This document shows, one piece after another, positions 43,061-52,900 of a stretch of DNA of 64,000 nt. The notes beneath the pieces are model-generated. The model was given only the letters and a program-made list of their open reading frames with translations. It had not been told where the DNA came from and did not search any database. Position 1 is the first letter of the stretch. Each line of letters opens with the position of its first letter. Made by a program: the position numbers and the translations under genes. Source of the DNA: CAYLZW01 sp964388085 (GTDB taxonomy: Bacteria; Myxococcota; UBA727; CAYLZW01); contig CAYLZW010000002.1 in assembly GCA_964388085.1 (NCBI GenBank), positions 15,696-79,695 of the forward strand, written 5' to 3'.

Positions 43061-45178
43061 ATGAGGTGCACGGTGCGACGTTCGACGCAGGCCCGAACGC
43101 GACGGAACGCAGCGGCAGCGGTGCTTTGCTGCGCCGCCGTCGGCATCATCGCGCTCAGCGCCGCCGAGCAGGGGCACTCGAAGAAGGCCTTCGCGAAGAA
43201 GGAAGACAAGCGCTGCTCGCACTGCCACGACAACCCGAACGGAGGCGGGCCCCGCAACCTGACCGGCCTCTACTACCAGGCAATGAGCGAGCTGCCCGCC
43301 GGGCTCTCGCGTGGGGAGACCGAGGCGGTCGTCGACAGGTGGCTCGACGAGGTGACGCACACGACGCCTGACCTCGTGTGGCGTCACACCCCCGTGATGG
43401 CGTTGGCCGACGTCGCGAAGCCCGCCTACGAGCGGGCCAGCGACCTCGAGATCCTGCGGCGCATGTCCCTCGACCTACGCGGGGCGCCGCCCAGCGCGCG
43501 TGACGTCGACGAGGTGTCCTCGGGCCGGAAATCGCTCGACGACAAGCTCGAGCAGTACCTCGCCAGCGACGACTTCGTGCGCACCTTCGAGCTCTACCAC
43601 ATGGACCTCGTGCGCCCGCGTACGGGCATCTTCAACAAAGCGGCCTCCCTCTCGCTGGTGCACGAGCGGCGGACGCCGGCGGGTACGGTGTTCACGTCGT
43701 CGCGCGTCGGTGACGAGCTCAAGAGCGGTGACTGCGACGCGGACAAGGTCGTCGAGGTGAGCCCCTATTGGGACCGCAAGGAGCGCGTGAAGGTCTGTCG
43801 CAAGAGCGCCCGCGAGGAGCGCTACGCGACGACGGAGGCCGGCGCCCAGATCGACTGTGCGACCGAGATCGGGCAGCGCTCGGGGCTCTGCGGCTGCGGG
43901 CCGAACCTCGTGTACTGCTATCGGAAGAAAGACCGCGGCTACGTGAAGAAGTCGATGCTCCAGGAGGGCGCGCGCGTCGCCATGGAGATAGTCGAGCGAG
44001 ACCTGCCCTACTCGCAGGTGCTCACCGCCGACTGGAGCATGTGGAACGGCCGCCTCGAGCACTTCTACGCGCGCCTCGACGGCCGGCTCGGCGAGCTGAA
44101 GGACGCCGACGTCTACCGGCCCTTCCACCGCGTCGAGCGGGACCCGCGGCACTCGGGCGTGCTCACGACGCACTCGTACCTGAACTTCTTCTACAACGGC
44201 CGGCGCTGGGCGCAGCGGACCTTCGAGAGCTTCCTCTGCCACGACACCTGGCCGGACTACGAGCTGCTCGACGAGCACGAGGGCAAGCCGCCGGTGCCCT
44301 ACCGGCATCACCCGACGGCCAAGGCCGAGATCAACGTCAACTCCGGTCGCGCCTGCGCCGCCTGTCACCTGCAGCTCGACGGGCTGAGTCGCGTGAAGGA
44401 CCGCTGGGACAACTTCGGGCAGTACTACGACCTCGCGAACGTGCCGCAGAGCATCAACTTCCTCGGCGAGACGGTCGACGGCATGGACGCGTTCGGGCGC
44501 GCGCTCGCCAAGTCCGATGTCTTTCTCGACTGCGCCGTGAGCCAGGCCTGGGAGCACTTCCTCGGGCATCGCTTCGAGCCGAAGGAGGTGCGGACGCGTC
44601 GCGCCCTCCTCGGTGAGCTGAAGAGCAGCGGCGAGAGCTTCAAGTCGCTCCTCCGGGCCATCGTCCGGAGCGACGAATACCGCGCGAAGGACGCGCTCAA
44701 GATCATGGAGCGTGAGCTGTATTGGCGCTCCATGGAGCGCATCACGGGCGTGAAGTGGCGCGTCGGCAAAAAGCGCGGCTTCGACGTGTTCTACGACAAG
44801 GTCGCCGGCATGGATTATCGGAAGATCGAGGAGCGCGACCGCTCTCCGAGCCAGGGGCACTCGCTCGTCCAGTACAAGGCCGCGGCCGAGACCTGTGACA
44901 TCGCCATCGACCGCGATGAGGAGCGAGCCGCCGCCGAGCGCAAGATGCTCGCCGACGTCGACGACGTGGACGAGGCCCCGAGCGACGCCGAGCTCGATGC
45001 GGTGCTGAACGACTGGTACACGCGGATCTACGCGCGCCCGCTCTCGCTCGTGCCGGACGACGAGAAGCAGCTGATGCGCGGGCTCTTCAAGCGCGTGAGC
45101 GACGAGCACTCGCCGGCGGATGGTTATAAGGCGGTGTGCACGGCCCTGTTCGCGTCCGCGGACTTCGCCCTCTATTGA
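43061..45178 (+). CDS. Exported dihaem cytochrome-like protein (DUF1549-like)
   Basis: The ATG at 43061 (AGGGAG site eight bases upstream) gives 705 residues. A basic N-terminus precedes a hydrophobic segment (VLCCAAVGIIALSAA), so it is exported. It has two c-type haem motifs, CSHCH near residue 50 and CAACH near residue 430. The segment LRRMSLDLRGAPPSARDVDE matches the DUF1549 signature seen in planctomycete-type surface cytochromes. The central region has several further Cys (SGLCGCGPN...CY). The neighbours encode a Tat-exported DUF1501 protein and a DUF2231/cytochrome protein, a combination that recurs in bacterial genomes. A redox role at the envelope is likely; the substrate is unknown. 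Confidence 0.78.
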   Translation: MRCTVRRSTQARTRRNAAAAVLCCAAVGIIALSAAEQGHSKKAFAKKEDKRCSHCHDNPNGGGPRNLTGLYYQAMSELPAGLSRGETEAVVDRWLDEVTHTTPDLVWRHTPVMALADVAKPAYERASDLEILRRMSLDLRGAPPSARDVDEVSSGRKSLDDKLEQYLASDDFVRTFELYHMDLVRPRTGIFNKAASLSLVHERRTPAGTVFTSSRVGDELKSGDCDADKVVEVSPYWDRKERVKVCRKSAREERYATTEAGAQIDCATEIGQRSGLCGCGPNLVYCYRKKDRGYVKKSMLQEGARVAMEIVERDLPYSQVLTADWSMWNGRLEHFYARLDGRLGELKDADVYRPFHRVERDPRHSGVLTTHSYLNFFYNGRRWAQRTFESFLCHDTWPDYELLDEHEGKPPVPYRHHPTAKAEINVNSGRACAACHLQLDGLSRVKDRWDNFGQYYDLANVPQSINFLGETVDGMDAFGRALAKSDVFLDCAVSQAWEHFLGHRFEPKEVRTRRALLGELKSSGESFKSLLRAIVRSDEYRAKDALKIMERELYWRSMERITGVKWRVGKKRGFDVFYDKVAGMDYRKIEERDRSPSQGHSLVQYKAAAETCDIAIDRDEERAAAERKMLADVDDVDEAPSDAELDAVLNDWYTRIYARPLSLVPDDEKQLMRGLFKRVSDEHSPADGYKAVCTALFASADFALY

Positions 45179-45232
45179 GCCTCGCCGAAGCTCGTGCGAT
45201 CCCAGGACGTGCTCTGCGACGGATGACCGACG

Positions 45233-46564
45233 ATGGATGACACCAAGCTGAACCGACGATCGCTGCTGGCGCGCATGGCGCTCGCCGGTGGGGCGCTCGT
45301 GCTGCCGTCGTCCGCGTGGATCGCCTGTCGTCCCGAGCGCGAGGAGCCGCCGGTGTCGAGCGAGCGACGCAGCGACCGCTACTTCGTGTTCTATTACATG
45401 ATGGGCGGCTGGGACCTGACGCTGCTGTCCGATCCGCTCATCGAGAGGGGCCGCATCTCCACGCAGTACGAGCCGTCCGAGATCTTCGAGGCCGGACGAC
45501 AGCGCTTTGGCCCCGCCATGCGGCCGGTGACGCCGTTCTTCGACCGCATGGCGATCATTCGCGGCATCGAGGCCCAGGCGCTGAACCATCCGCAGGCGCG
45601 CTTCCAGCTGGTGAGCGGCCACTTCAAAGAGCCCGGCGAGGAGGTCCAGGCGAGCCTGCAGACGCGCATCGCGGCCGCCATCGGCAAGCGCTATCCGCTG
45701 CCGAACCTGTCGAGCGACGCCATGCGGCCCGCCGTCTACCTCGGTGAGATGGACGCGCACGTGAAGCCGCTGCGCATCGCCAGCGCGCGCCAGCTCGAGT
45801 CCCTCGCGCGCGTGGAGGGCGCCACCCCTGGCTACCGGAAGGACATCGAGGAGGTCATCGCCGCGCGTGATCGCGCGTTCGCCACACGTTACGAGAGCGC
45901 GCTCGCCGACGACTTCGTCTCCTACGCGCAGCTCGCGCGCGCGGCCGGCAACTCGGACCTCGTGGCGCGCGCCAAGCTCGCGGAGCCGGTCTCGTTGCCC
46001 GACGGCCTGAAGCATGTGCGGCCCGACAACCGCTGGGGCACCCAGGTGCAGCTCGCGGTCGAGTGCATCAAGCACGACATGGCGCCTTGCGTCACCGTCG
46101 GCAGCGGCGAGTTCGACTCGCACGACCGGAACGAGTACGTGTCACACCGGCAGAAGGTCGAGCGCGGCATGGAGACGGTAGCGGCCATCTGCCACGGGCT
46201 CCTTCGGCACCGGCTCGACGACGGCAGCACGCTGCTCGACAAGACGACCGTCTGCGTCTTCAGCGAGTTCAGCCGCGAGCCCTGGATCAACGAGCTCGGC
46301 GGCAAGCACCACTGGTCCGCTAACGCGGCCATGATCATCGGCAACGGCGTCAAGCGCTCGGCGCCCGGCGAGGGACCGGTTGTCTTCGGGGAGACCGACG
46401 ACGGGCTCTTTCCCGTCCCCATCGACGCGGAGACGGGCAGCCGCACGAGCAAGAACGCCGACCTGCTGCTCATCACGCACGCGCTCTCGACGGTGCTCAG
46501 CATCGCCGGCGTGGATCCTGCCACGCACTTCGACGAGCCCCCCATCGCGGCGGTGCTCAGCTGA
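45233..46564 (+). CDS. DUF1501-family protein with Tat signal
   Basis: This 443-residue protein has an N-terminus NRRSLLARMALAGGALVLP, a twin-arginine signal, implying folded export, followed by a Cys (IACRPE) that may be lipidated. The body fits DUF1501 (alkaline-phosphatase/sulfatase-like fold): MMGGWDLTLL, FFDRMAIIRGI, GEFDSHDRN and VCVFSEFSREPWIN...GGKHHW. Such proteins are regularly encoded next to DUF1549/DUF1588-type cytochromes, as here. Activity is not established for the family. The stop overlaps the next start (TGATG), so it is coupled to the membrane cytochrome gene. No better start is visible upstream of 45233. Confidence 0.82.
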   Translation: MDDTKLNRRSLLARMALAGGALVLPSSAWIACRPEREEPPVSSERRSDRYFVFYYMMGGWDLTLLSDPLIERGRISTQYEPSEIFEAGRQRFGPAMRPVTPFFDRMAIIRGIEAQALNHPQARFQLVSGHFKEPGEEVQASLQTRIAAAIGKRYPLPNLSSDAMRPAVYLGEMDAHVKPLRIASARQLESLARVEGATPGYRKDIEEVIAARDRAFATRYESALADDFVSYAQLARAAGNSDLVARAKLAEPVSLPDGLKHVRPDNRWGTQVQLAVECIKHDMAPCVTVGSGEFDSHDRNEYVSHRQKVERGMETVAAICHGLLRHRLDDGSTLLDKTTVCVFSEFSREPWINELGGKHHWSANAAMIIGNGVKRSAPGEGPVVFGETDDGLFPVPIDAETGSRTSKNADLLLITHALSTVLSIAGVDPATHFDEPPIAAVLS

Positions 46565-47424
46565 TGGACATCCTGATCGCGCTCTTCGGACGCTTTCACC
46601 CCATGCTCGTGCACTTCCCCATCGCGCTCCTCGTGGTGGCGACCGGGCTCCGCCTCGGCGCGCTCACGCTGAAGCGCCCGGCGTTGAATGCCGGCACGCG
46701 GGGGCTCGTCTATCTCGCCGCGGCATCGGCGGTGTTGTCTGCCGGCGCGGGCCTCGCCCTCGCGGCGGGCGACACCTGGCACGGGTCGTCGGCCGACACC
46801 CTCGAGCGACACAAGTGGCTGGCGCTCGCGGGAACTCTCATCGCCGTCGTCGCGGCGGCCCTCGAGCGTGCTCGTCCCCAGAAGGAGAATGATGTGATGA
46901 ACGCGGTCCTCCTCGTCGTTTCCACCGGCCTCATCGCGGCGGGCGCTCACCTCGGCGGCAGCCTGGTCTTCGGTGACGACCACTTCTCGTCGGCCTTCGC
47001 TGCGCAGGAAGCTCCCGAGGTCGCCGCGGCCGACCCCGTGAAGGACGAGAAGGCGCCCGAGAAGAAGGCGCCCGAGAAGAAGGCGCCCGAGAAGAAGGCG
47101 CCCGACGAGAAGAAGGCGCAGGCGAAGGTCGACTTCAAGACGCAGATCGAGCCCATCTTCGAGAAGTCGTGCCTGAAGTGCCACGGCGTGAAGAAGAAGA
47201 AGGGCGACCTGCGCCTCGATAAGCGCGAGTACGCGTTGAAGGGCGGCGAGAGCGGCGAGCCCGCCATCCTCCCCGGCAAGGGCGCCGAGTCGCACCTGTA
47301 CAAGCTCATCACGCTGCCCGAGGACCACGAAGACGTCATGCCGGCCAAGGGCGACCTGCTCACCAAGGAGCAGCAGGAGCTCATCCGTCGCTGGATCGAC
47401 GAGGGCGCTCACTGGTCGAAGTAG
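46564..47424 (+). CDS. DUF2231 membrane protein with C-terminal cytochrome c domain
   Basis: This 286-residue protein has about four membrane helices in the first 140 residues, with the DUF2231 signature FHPMLVHFPIALLVV. A highly charged linker follows, made of repeated APEKK units, then a planctomycete-type cytochrome c domain with CLKCHG, KKGDLRLD, LPGKG and MPAKGDLLTKEQ...WIDEGAHW. The haem domain would face the periplasm and could pass electrons between the DUF1549-like cytochrome and the membrane. It is last in a three-gene unit, starting inside the DUF1501 stop codon. Confidence 0.82.
   Translation: MDILIALFGRFHPMLVHFPIALLVVATGLRLGALTLKRPALNAGTRGLVYLAAASAVLSAGAGLALAAGDTWHGSSADTLERHKWLALAGTLIAVVAAALERARPQKENDVMNAVLLVVSTGLIAAGAHLGGSLVFGDDHFSSAFAAQEAPEVAAADPVKDEKAPEKKAPEKKAPEKKAPDEKKAQAKVDFKTQIEPIFEKSCLKCHGVKKKKGDLRLDKREYALKGGESGEPAILPGKGAESHLYKLITLPEDHEDVMPAKGDLLTKEQQELIRRWIDEGAHWSK
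47053..47097 (+). repeat. Three perfect 15-base tandem repeats (APEKK linker)
   Basis: GCGCCCGAGAAGAAG occurs three times without change at 47053, 47068 and 47083, followed by a diverged fourth unit. It encodes the flexible charged linker between the membrane part and the haem domain and could vary in copy number by slippage. Confidence 0.85.
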
Positions 47425-47457
47425 CTGCTCGTCGGAGAGACACAAGCTCTCTCGCCA

Positions 47458-47494
47458 CGCCGCGACGAAACACAAAGAAGGTGCCGTTGCGGCG
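47458..47494. terminator. Possible bidirectional hairpin between convergent genes
   Basis: CGCCGCGACG (47458-47467) and CGTTGCGGCG (47485-47494) pair in nine of ten positions with a 17-base loop, midway between the stops at 47424 and 47515. A smaller GAGAGA/TCTCTC hairpin lies at 47435-47453. Neither has a clear U-run, so terminator function is only suggested by position. Confidence 0.35.
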
Positions 47495-47514
47495 TTGCGT
47501 GAGATTCGTTTCGC

Positions 47515-49893
47515 TCAGTCCAGCGCACGGACCTCGAGCGAGCGCTTGTCCGCGAGGCCGGTGTCGTCCGTGACGACGATCTCGTGGTGCCCTGGCGACG
47601 GCGTCCACCAGAGCGGCTCCTCCGGGCCGACGGTGCCGAGGTAGCGGCCGTCGACGAACCAGCTGAGCTTCGCCCCGGCCCCTCCCGCGCGCGCCTCGAG
47701 CGGGATCTCCTGCCGGTCGAGCGCGACGCCCGGGACGAGGAGCGCCACGCGGCCGTCCTGCGGCGACACGATGGCGGGCGCCACACGACCGCTCGCGACC
47801 GCGCAACCTTCGGCCCACTCCGGCGGCGGCGGTAGACGACGCTGCTCTTGTCGCAGCCAACGGCGCACCTCCGGGGGCAGCACGAGGAAGGCCCGCGTCT
47901 CCCACTGCCGGCCCGCGCGGCACGCGGGCGTGACGGCGCGATCGGTCTTCACGTCGACGTCGATGGCCTTGTGGAAGGGGCACTCGTCCGTCGGCACGCG
48001 GTCGGCCAACGCGTCGACGACGACGGTGTGCGGGCAGGCGTCGCTGGCCGGCCGCCCGGACCACGAGCAGACCTCGATGGGACGGAGCCCTTCGCTCGGC
48101 GGCCGCGGCGCGACGAGGCGCGATCCACCGAGCGCCTCGAGCACGTCGAACAGGATGGGCCCCGCCGCGTCCGCTCCCACGAGGTGCGCGCTCGGCGTGT
48201 TGTCGAGGTTGCCGAGCCAGACCACGGCCGTGAACGCGTCGTCGTAACCGGCGCTCCACGCGTCTTTGTGGCCGAAGGAGGTGCCCGTCTTCCAGCGCAC
48301 CTGGGGCGGCACGCCCGTCATCCGACGTCGCTCGGGGAAGTCCGGTCGGTCTCGCAGCGACAGCGCTCGGCTCGTCAGCTCGACGGCCGCGGCGGACAGG
48401 ATCCTCGTTGTCTTCGTGCCCTCGGCTGCGTCGCCGGTGTCGGCGCCCTCGCTGGAGCCCGCGAGCACTCGCAGCCGGCTGTGCTGCCCTCCTCGCGCGA
48501 GCATGCTGAACAGGCTGGCGAGCTCGAGGGGCGTCAGCTCGATGCCGCCGACCGCCGCCGAGAGGCCGTAGTATCCCGGCCGCGGATCGAGGCTGCTGAC
48601 GTCGAGCATGCGCAGCGTGCCGATGAAGCGCTCGACGCCGACGTCAGCGAGCAGGTTGACGAACGGGACGTTCAGCGAGTGTGACAGGGACTCACGCAGC
48701 GTCACGAGGCCGCTGAAGCGCTCATCGTAGTTGCGCGGCGCATAGCCGCCGTAGCTCACCGGGATGTCGGGCACGAGGAAGCCGGGCAGCGCGCGGCCGT
48801 CGTCGATGGCCATGGCGTAGATGAGCGGCTTCAGCGTCGAGCCCGGCGAGCGCGGCACGGTGAAGGCCGCGATCTGCGCGCCGCTCTCCTGTTCGAAGAA
48901 GTCGAAGCCGCCCACCAGCGCGCGCACCTCGGAGGCGGCGTGATCGACGACGACGATGGCGCCGTCACGGATGTCCTTCGCGTGCAGCTCCGCGGCGGCG
49001 CCGTGCAAGGCCGAGAGCGCCGCGCGCTGCACGCCGCGATCGAGCGTCGTTCGCAGCCGCTCCACGCCGGGGTATTGCGCGTGCAACCAGACCGCGGCGT
49101 GCGCGACCTCGCGGGGGAAGGGTCGTAGCTCGAGCGGCAGCGGATCCTTCGCGATCTCGCGCAGGCGCTGCCGATCGCCCGCCGCGAGCGCTCCCTCGTC
49201 GACGAGCTTGCGGGCGATCGCGTCACGCGCGGCGCGCAAGCGCGCATGGTTTCGCGCGGTCGGATAGCGCGCGCTCGGCCGCTGCGGCACCGCGAGCAAG
49301 GTCGCGATCTCGGCCGGGCTGAGCGCCTGCGCCGTGTGCCCGAAGTACGCGAGGCTGGCCGCCTCGACCCCCTCGATGTTGCGGCCGAAGGGGATGAAGG
49401 TCAGGTAGCCCTCGAGCACCTCCTGCTTCGAGAGGCGCAGCTCGATCTGCAGCGCGCGGAAGGCCTCGACGATCTTGGAGCGCAGCGAGCGCGGCCGAGG
49501 CTCGACGACGCGCACGAGCTGCATGGTCAGCGTCGACGCTCCCGAGACCACCCGCCCGCGCAGCAGGTTGAGCGTCGCCGCGCGCAGGATCGCGAGCGGA
49601 TCGACGCCGGGGTGAAGGAAGAAGCGCTTGTCCTCGAAGCGCAACAGCGCCTCGACGTAGCGCGGGTCGATGTCGTCGAGGCGCGCGTCCACGCGCCACT
49701 TGTCATCGGGCGAGAGGAACACGTGCGCGGGATGACCGTCCCGATACTGCACCATGGGAGAGCCGGGCTCGAGCAGCCGCTCCGGCAGCGGCAGCGCGTA
49801 CGACAACACGACCGTGACGACGGCGGCAGCGGCGACGAGCAGCGCCAGCGCCGCGGAGGTCCGCTTGAGCCGTCGTCGCCCGCGCGAGCTCAT
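47515..49893 (-). CDS. pbpC: Penicillin-binding protein 1C (glycosyltransferase/transpeptidase)
   Basis: This 792-residue protein has one N-terminal membrane anchor (about 12-32). A GT51 glycosyltransferase domain follows, with EDKRFFLHPGVDP and GASTLTMQLVR. The transpeptidase domain has SPGSTLKPLIY (active-site Ser and Lys), SHSLN and WKTGTSFGHKDAW, and the C-terminal 90 residues form a BiPBP_C-type beta domain. It polymerises and may cross-link peptidoglycan on the periplasmic face. It lies 30 bases downstream of the alpha-2-macroglobulin gene and on the same strand, the same pairing as E. coli yfhM-pbpC, where the two are thought to cooperate in envelope defence and repair. All catalytic motifs appear intact. 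Confidence 0.92.
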   Translation of the reverse strand: MSSRGRRRLKRTSAALALLVAAAAVVTVVLSYALPLPERLLEPGSPMVQYRDGHPAHVFLSPDDKWRVDARLDDIDPRYVEALLRFEDKRFFLHPGVDPLAILRAATLNLLRGRVVSGASTLTMQLVRVVEPRPRSLRSKIVEAFRALQIELRLSKQEVLEGYLTFIPFGRNIEGVEAASLAYFGHTAQALSPAEIATLLAVPQRPSARYPTARNHARLRAARDAIARKLVDEGALAAGDRQRLREIAKDPLPLELRPFPREVAHAAVWLHAQYPGVERLRTTLDRGVQRAALSALHGAAAELHAKDIRDGAIVVVDHAASEVRALVGGFDFFEQESGAQIAAFTVPRSPGSTLKPLIYAMAIDDGRALPGFLVPDIPVSYGGYAPRNYDERFSGLVTLRESLSHSLNVPFVNLLADVGVERFIGTLRMLDVSSLDPRPGYYGLSAAVGGIELTPLELASLFSMLARGGQHSRLRVLAGSSEGADTGDAAEGTKTTRILSAAAVELTSRALSLRDRPDFPERRRMTGVPPQVRWKTGTSFGHKDAWSAGYDDAFTAVVWLGNLDNTPSAHLVGADAAGPILFDVLEALGGSRLVAPRPPSEGLRPIEVCSWSGRPASDACPHTVVVDALADRVPTDECPFHKAIDVDVKTDRAVTPACRAGRQWETRAFLVLPPEVRRWLRQEQRRLPPPPEWAEGCAVASGRVAPAIVSPQDGRVALLVPGVALDRQEIPLEARAGGAGAKLSWFVDGRYLGTVGPEEPLWWTPSPGHHEIVVTDDTGLADKRSLEVRALD

Positions 49894-49923
49894 GTCCCTA
49901 CTCCAGGCTCGTGTCGTCGTGGC

Positions 49924-52900
49924 TCACGGCTCCCAAGGGCCGTGTACGCGCACCTTCGGGCCTGTCTCGCGCGCCCAGATGCTGGGGTCGTACATGGCCT
50001 CGGCCTCGACGGGGGGCAGCGTGAACGATCCGGCCGTGACGGCGCGCGCGGCGTAGGTCACCGACTTCGCGTCCTTCGCGCCGAGGGTGCCGAACACCTC
50101 GAGTCGGTCGTCGCGCACGTTCATGTGCTCGACGGCCCACACGTCCCCCGCCGGGACGAGGTCCATGGCGCCGCCACGGCCGAGCCGCGGGTTCTCTATC
50201 TCGAAGCCGGCCGGCAGGCGATCGACGAGCGCGATGTTCTGCACCCGCCGACCCGACGTGTTGCGCAGCGTGACGACGACGTAGAGGAGGTCGCCGAGCG
50301 CCACGTTCGAGAGCGTCACCTCGTTGCCCTCCCCGTCGTAGAACTTCCGCTCGACGCGCAGGCCGTCGCCGCCGGTCTTGATGGGCACGTTCTCCTTCAC
50401 GCCCTCGCTCGAGAGGATGAGCCAGAGGTCGCCGGCGTCCTTCGGCGAGATGTTCACCTGCAGCTGCTCGTGCTCGGACGCGCGGTACACGCTCCAAGTC
50501 CGATCGTTCGACTTGTCGTCCTTCGCGATCGACGCCACCGCGGGCCGTTTGCCGTTGGCGACGAGGACGGCCGGCGCGTCGGCCTGCTTGGCGGCCTTCT
50601 GCATGCGCTTGCCGAGCCCCGTGGTGCCCCACACGAGCTCCTGCGTCGTCCAGTACCAGCTCGGGCGGGAACGAAGGTGATCGGCCACCATGTCAGCGAG
50701 CTTCGCGCCGGCCGGATCGTCGCCGAACAGGTCGCCGAAGATGCTGAGCATGAAGCCGCGGCGACGAGCGTCGGAGTAGTACGTCCAGTCGTTGGCACGA
50801 TCGTGATTGATGGGGCCGACGTCGAGGGCCTTCAGCTTCCCCTCGTAGCGTCGGTCACCGGCGAGCCAGAGCGCCGCCTGCAGCAGATAGATCTGCTCGT
50901 CGCGCTGCGCGCTCTTTGGCGCCTTCTCCATCTCGTGCAGGAGCTGCTCGGCGCGCGCCTTGCGCGCCTTGCCCGCGCGCGCGAGCACGTAGTGGAAGTA
51001 GGGCTCCGAGTACCGGTAGTACCAGTAGCTGCTGCCCGAGCTCGGGCTGCGCTCGACCATGTAGGTGAGCTCTTTCTCCATCCAGGACAAGGCGTCGTCG
51101 ACGCGGCTCTTCGGCACCGGATACTTCGCGTCCATGGCGTCGAGCAGCAGATGGACGACGTAGGCCGAGGCCCAGTGCGTCGGCTGCGTGTCTCCGGGCC
51201 AATAACCGAAGCCACCCGAGGGCGTCTGCATGGAGAGCAGGCGCTCGACGCCGTGCATGACGCGCTTCTCGACGCCGCCGTCCGCGACCACCTCCGGGTC
51301 CACGTTCGCCACCAGGCGGCCGATGTACAGCAGCGGCCTCGTCGTCGACGCGGTCTGCTCGACGCAGCCGTAGGGGTAACGCACGAGGTACTTCAGGTGA
51401 TCGAACACATCGCCCCAGGGGGTCGTCGTCACCCACAGGGTCGAGCGCTCGGTCATGGGCACCCAGCCGCTCAGGTAGGGCAGCACGTCGGTGGACGCGG
51501 CTGCGAGCTTGATACGCCGCACCTCCCGCAGCTTCGCGCCCGCCGGGGCGAAGGGCACGACGAGGTCCTCGTGCACGACGGTGCTGCCCGACTTCGCCTG
51601 CACGCGGAAGCGAGCGGCGCCGAAGGCCTGCCGCGCGACGCCGGAGAACACGACGCGCCCGCTGGCGCCCTTCTCGAGCCGCAGCGTCTGGCGCGCCTCG
51701 CCGGCGACGGTGATGGGGCGCGTCTTCTGCATCTCCGCCGTGAGCGTCACGCCCGGTACGTCGAGGTGCTCGGTGCGCAGCGTGACCTCGATGTCGGCGT
51801 CCTTGCCGGACAGGTTCGTCAGGAACACCGGCACGTCGAAGCCGTCACCGCTGACGAGGAAGCGCGGCAGCGTCGTCTGCAGCACGATGGGATCGCGCAC
51901 GAGCACGTTCTCGCTCGCGGCGCCGACCTTCTCGCCGGCGACCGCCACGGCCATGACGCGCAGCGAGCCGCGGTACTGCGGCACCTCGAGCGGGATGGTC
52001 ACCTTGCCGCTGGCGGGCACCTCGACGACACCCGACCAGAGCGCCACCGGCTTCACCGGCTGCACGCGGCCCGGGCTCGAGCCCTTGTCGCCGCCGTGCG
52101 AGCTCGAGGTGTCGGACGCCGGTAGCAAGAGGTTCCAGCCGACCGTCTCGTACGTGTACACGCCGAGGCCGCGCCGCTCGAAGATGCCGGCGAGCGGGTC
52201 CGGCGACTGAAACCGCGTCAACTGCAGGATACCCTCGTCGACGGCGGCCACGGTGACGAACGCCTGCTCGGAGACCTCGCCGACGTCGACCTTCACCTCT
52301 AGCGTCGACGACGAGCGGATCTCCTTCGGCACGTCGAGGGCGAGCGGCTGCTGGAAGGCCGTGGGCTCGATCTTCACGGAGGCGACGCCGAAGCCGCGAT
52401 CGGGCGTGAACGCCTCCTTCGAGTCGAGGTGCGGATCCTTCACGAGGAACGCGCTGACGTACACGTTCGGCACAAAGCTCGAGAGCTCGAAGCTCCACTC
52501 GACGTCACCTGCCTGCACGTCCTGCCAGGCGTGGTGCACGATTCGATCGGTCTCGACGGTGATGAGCAGCCGGCCGGGGTACGGCGCCTTGAGGCGCACG
52601 GGCACCGTCTCGCCGACCTTCGTGGCCGCGGGGAGCTCGAGCTTCAGCGTCGTCGGCCGCGAGGGCTTCGGCGTGGCGTCGCCGCGGCCGTCGTCCCAGC
52701 CGTAGCCCCAGTAGTACCAGTAGCCCTGAGACTCGAGCGCGAGATCGGTGCGGGCGTCGCCGGCCGTCGCGCGCACGAGGTAGAGGCTGGCGCCGCCGGC
52801 GGCCTTGAGCTCGACGTCGATCTTGCCATCCTTCACCGGCACGCTCTGCTCGCTCTCGAGCGTGGCGCGCTGGTGGTAGCGGTTCTGCCAGCTGCCGTCC

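Noticed and set aside
43475..46123. A minus-strand open frame of 882 codons
   Set aside because: It is antisense to the cytochrome and DUF1501 genes, with no motifs of its own.
47053..47097. Direct repeats as a possible CRISPR array
   Set aside because: The 15-base units are contiguous, without spacers, and encode a charged linker in frame.
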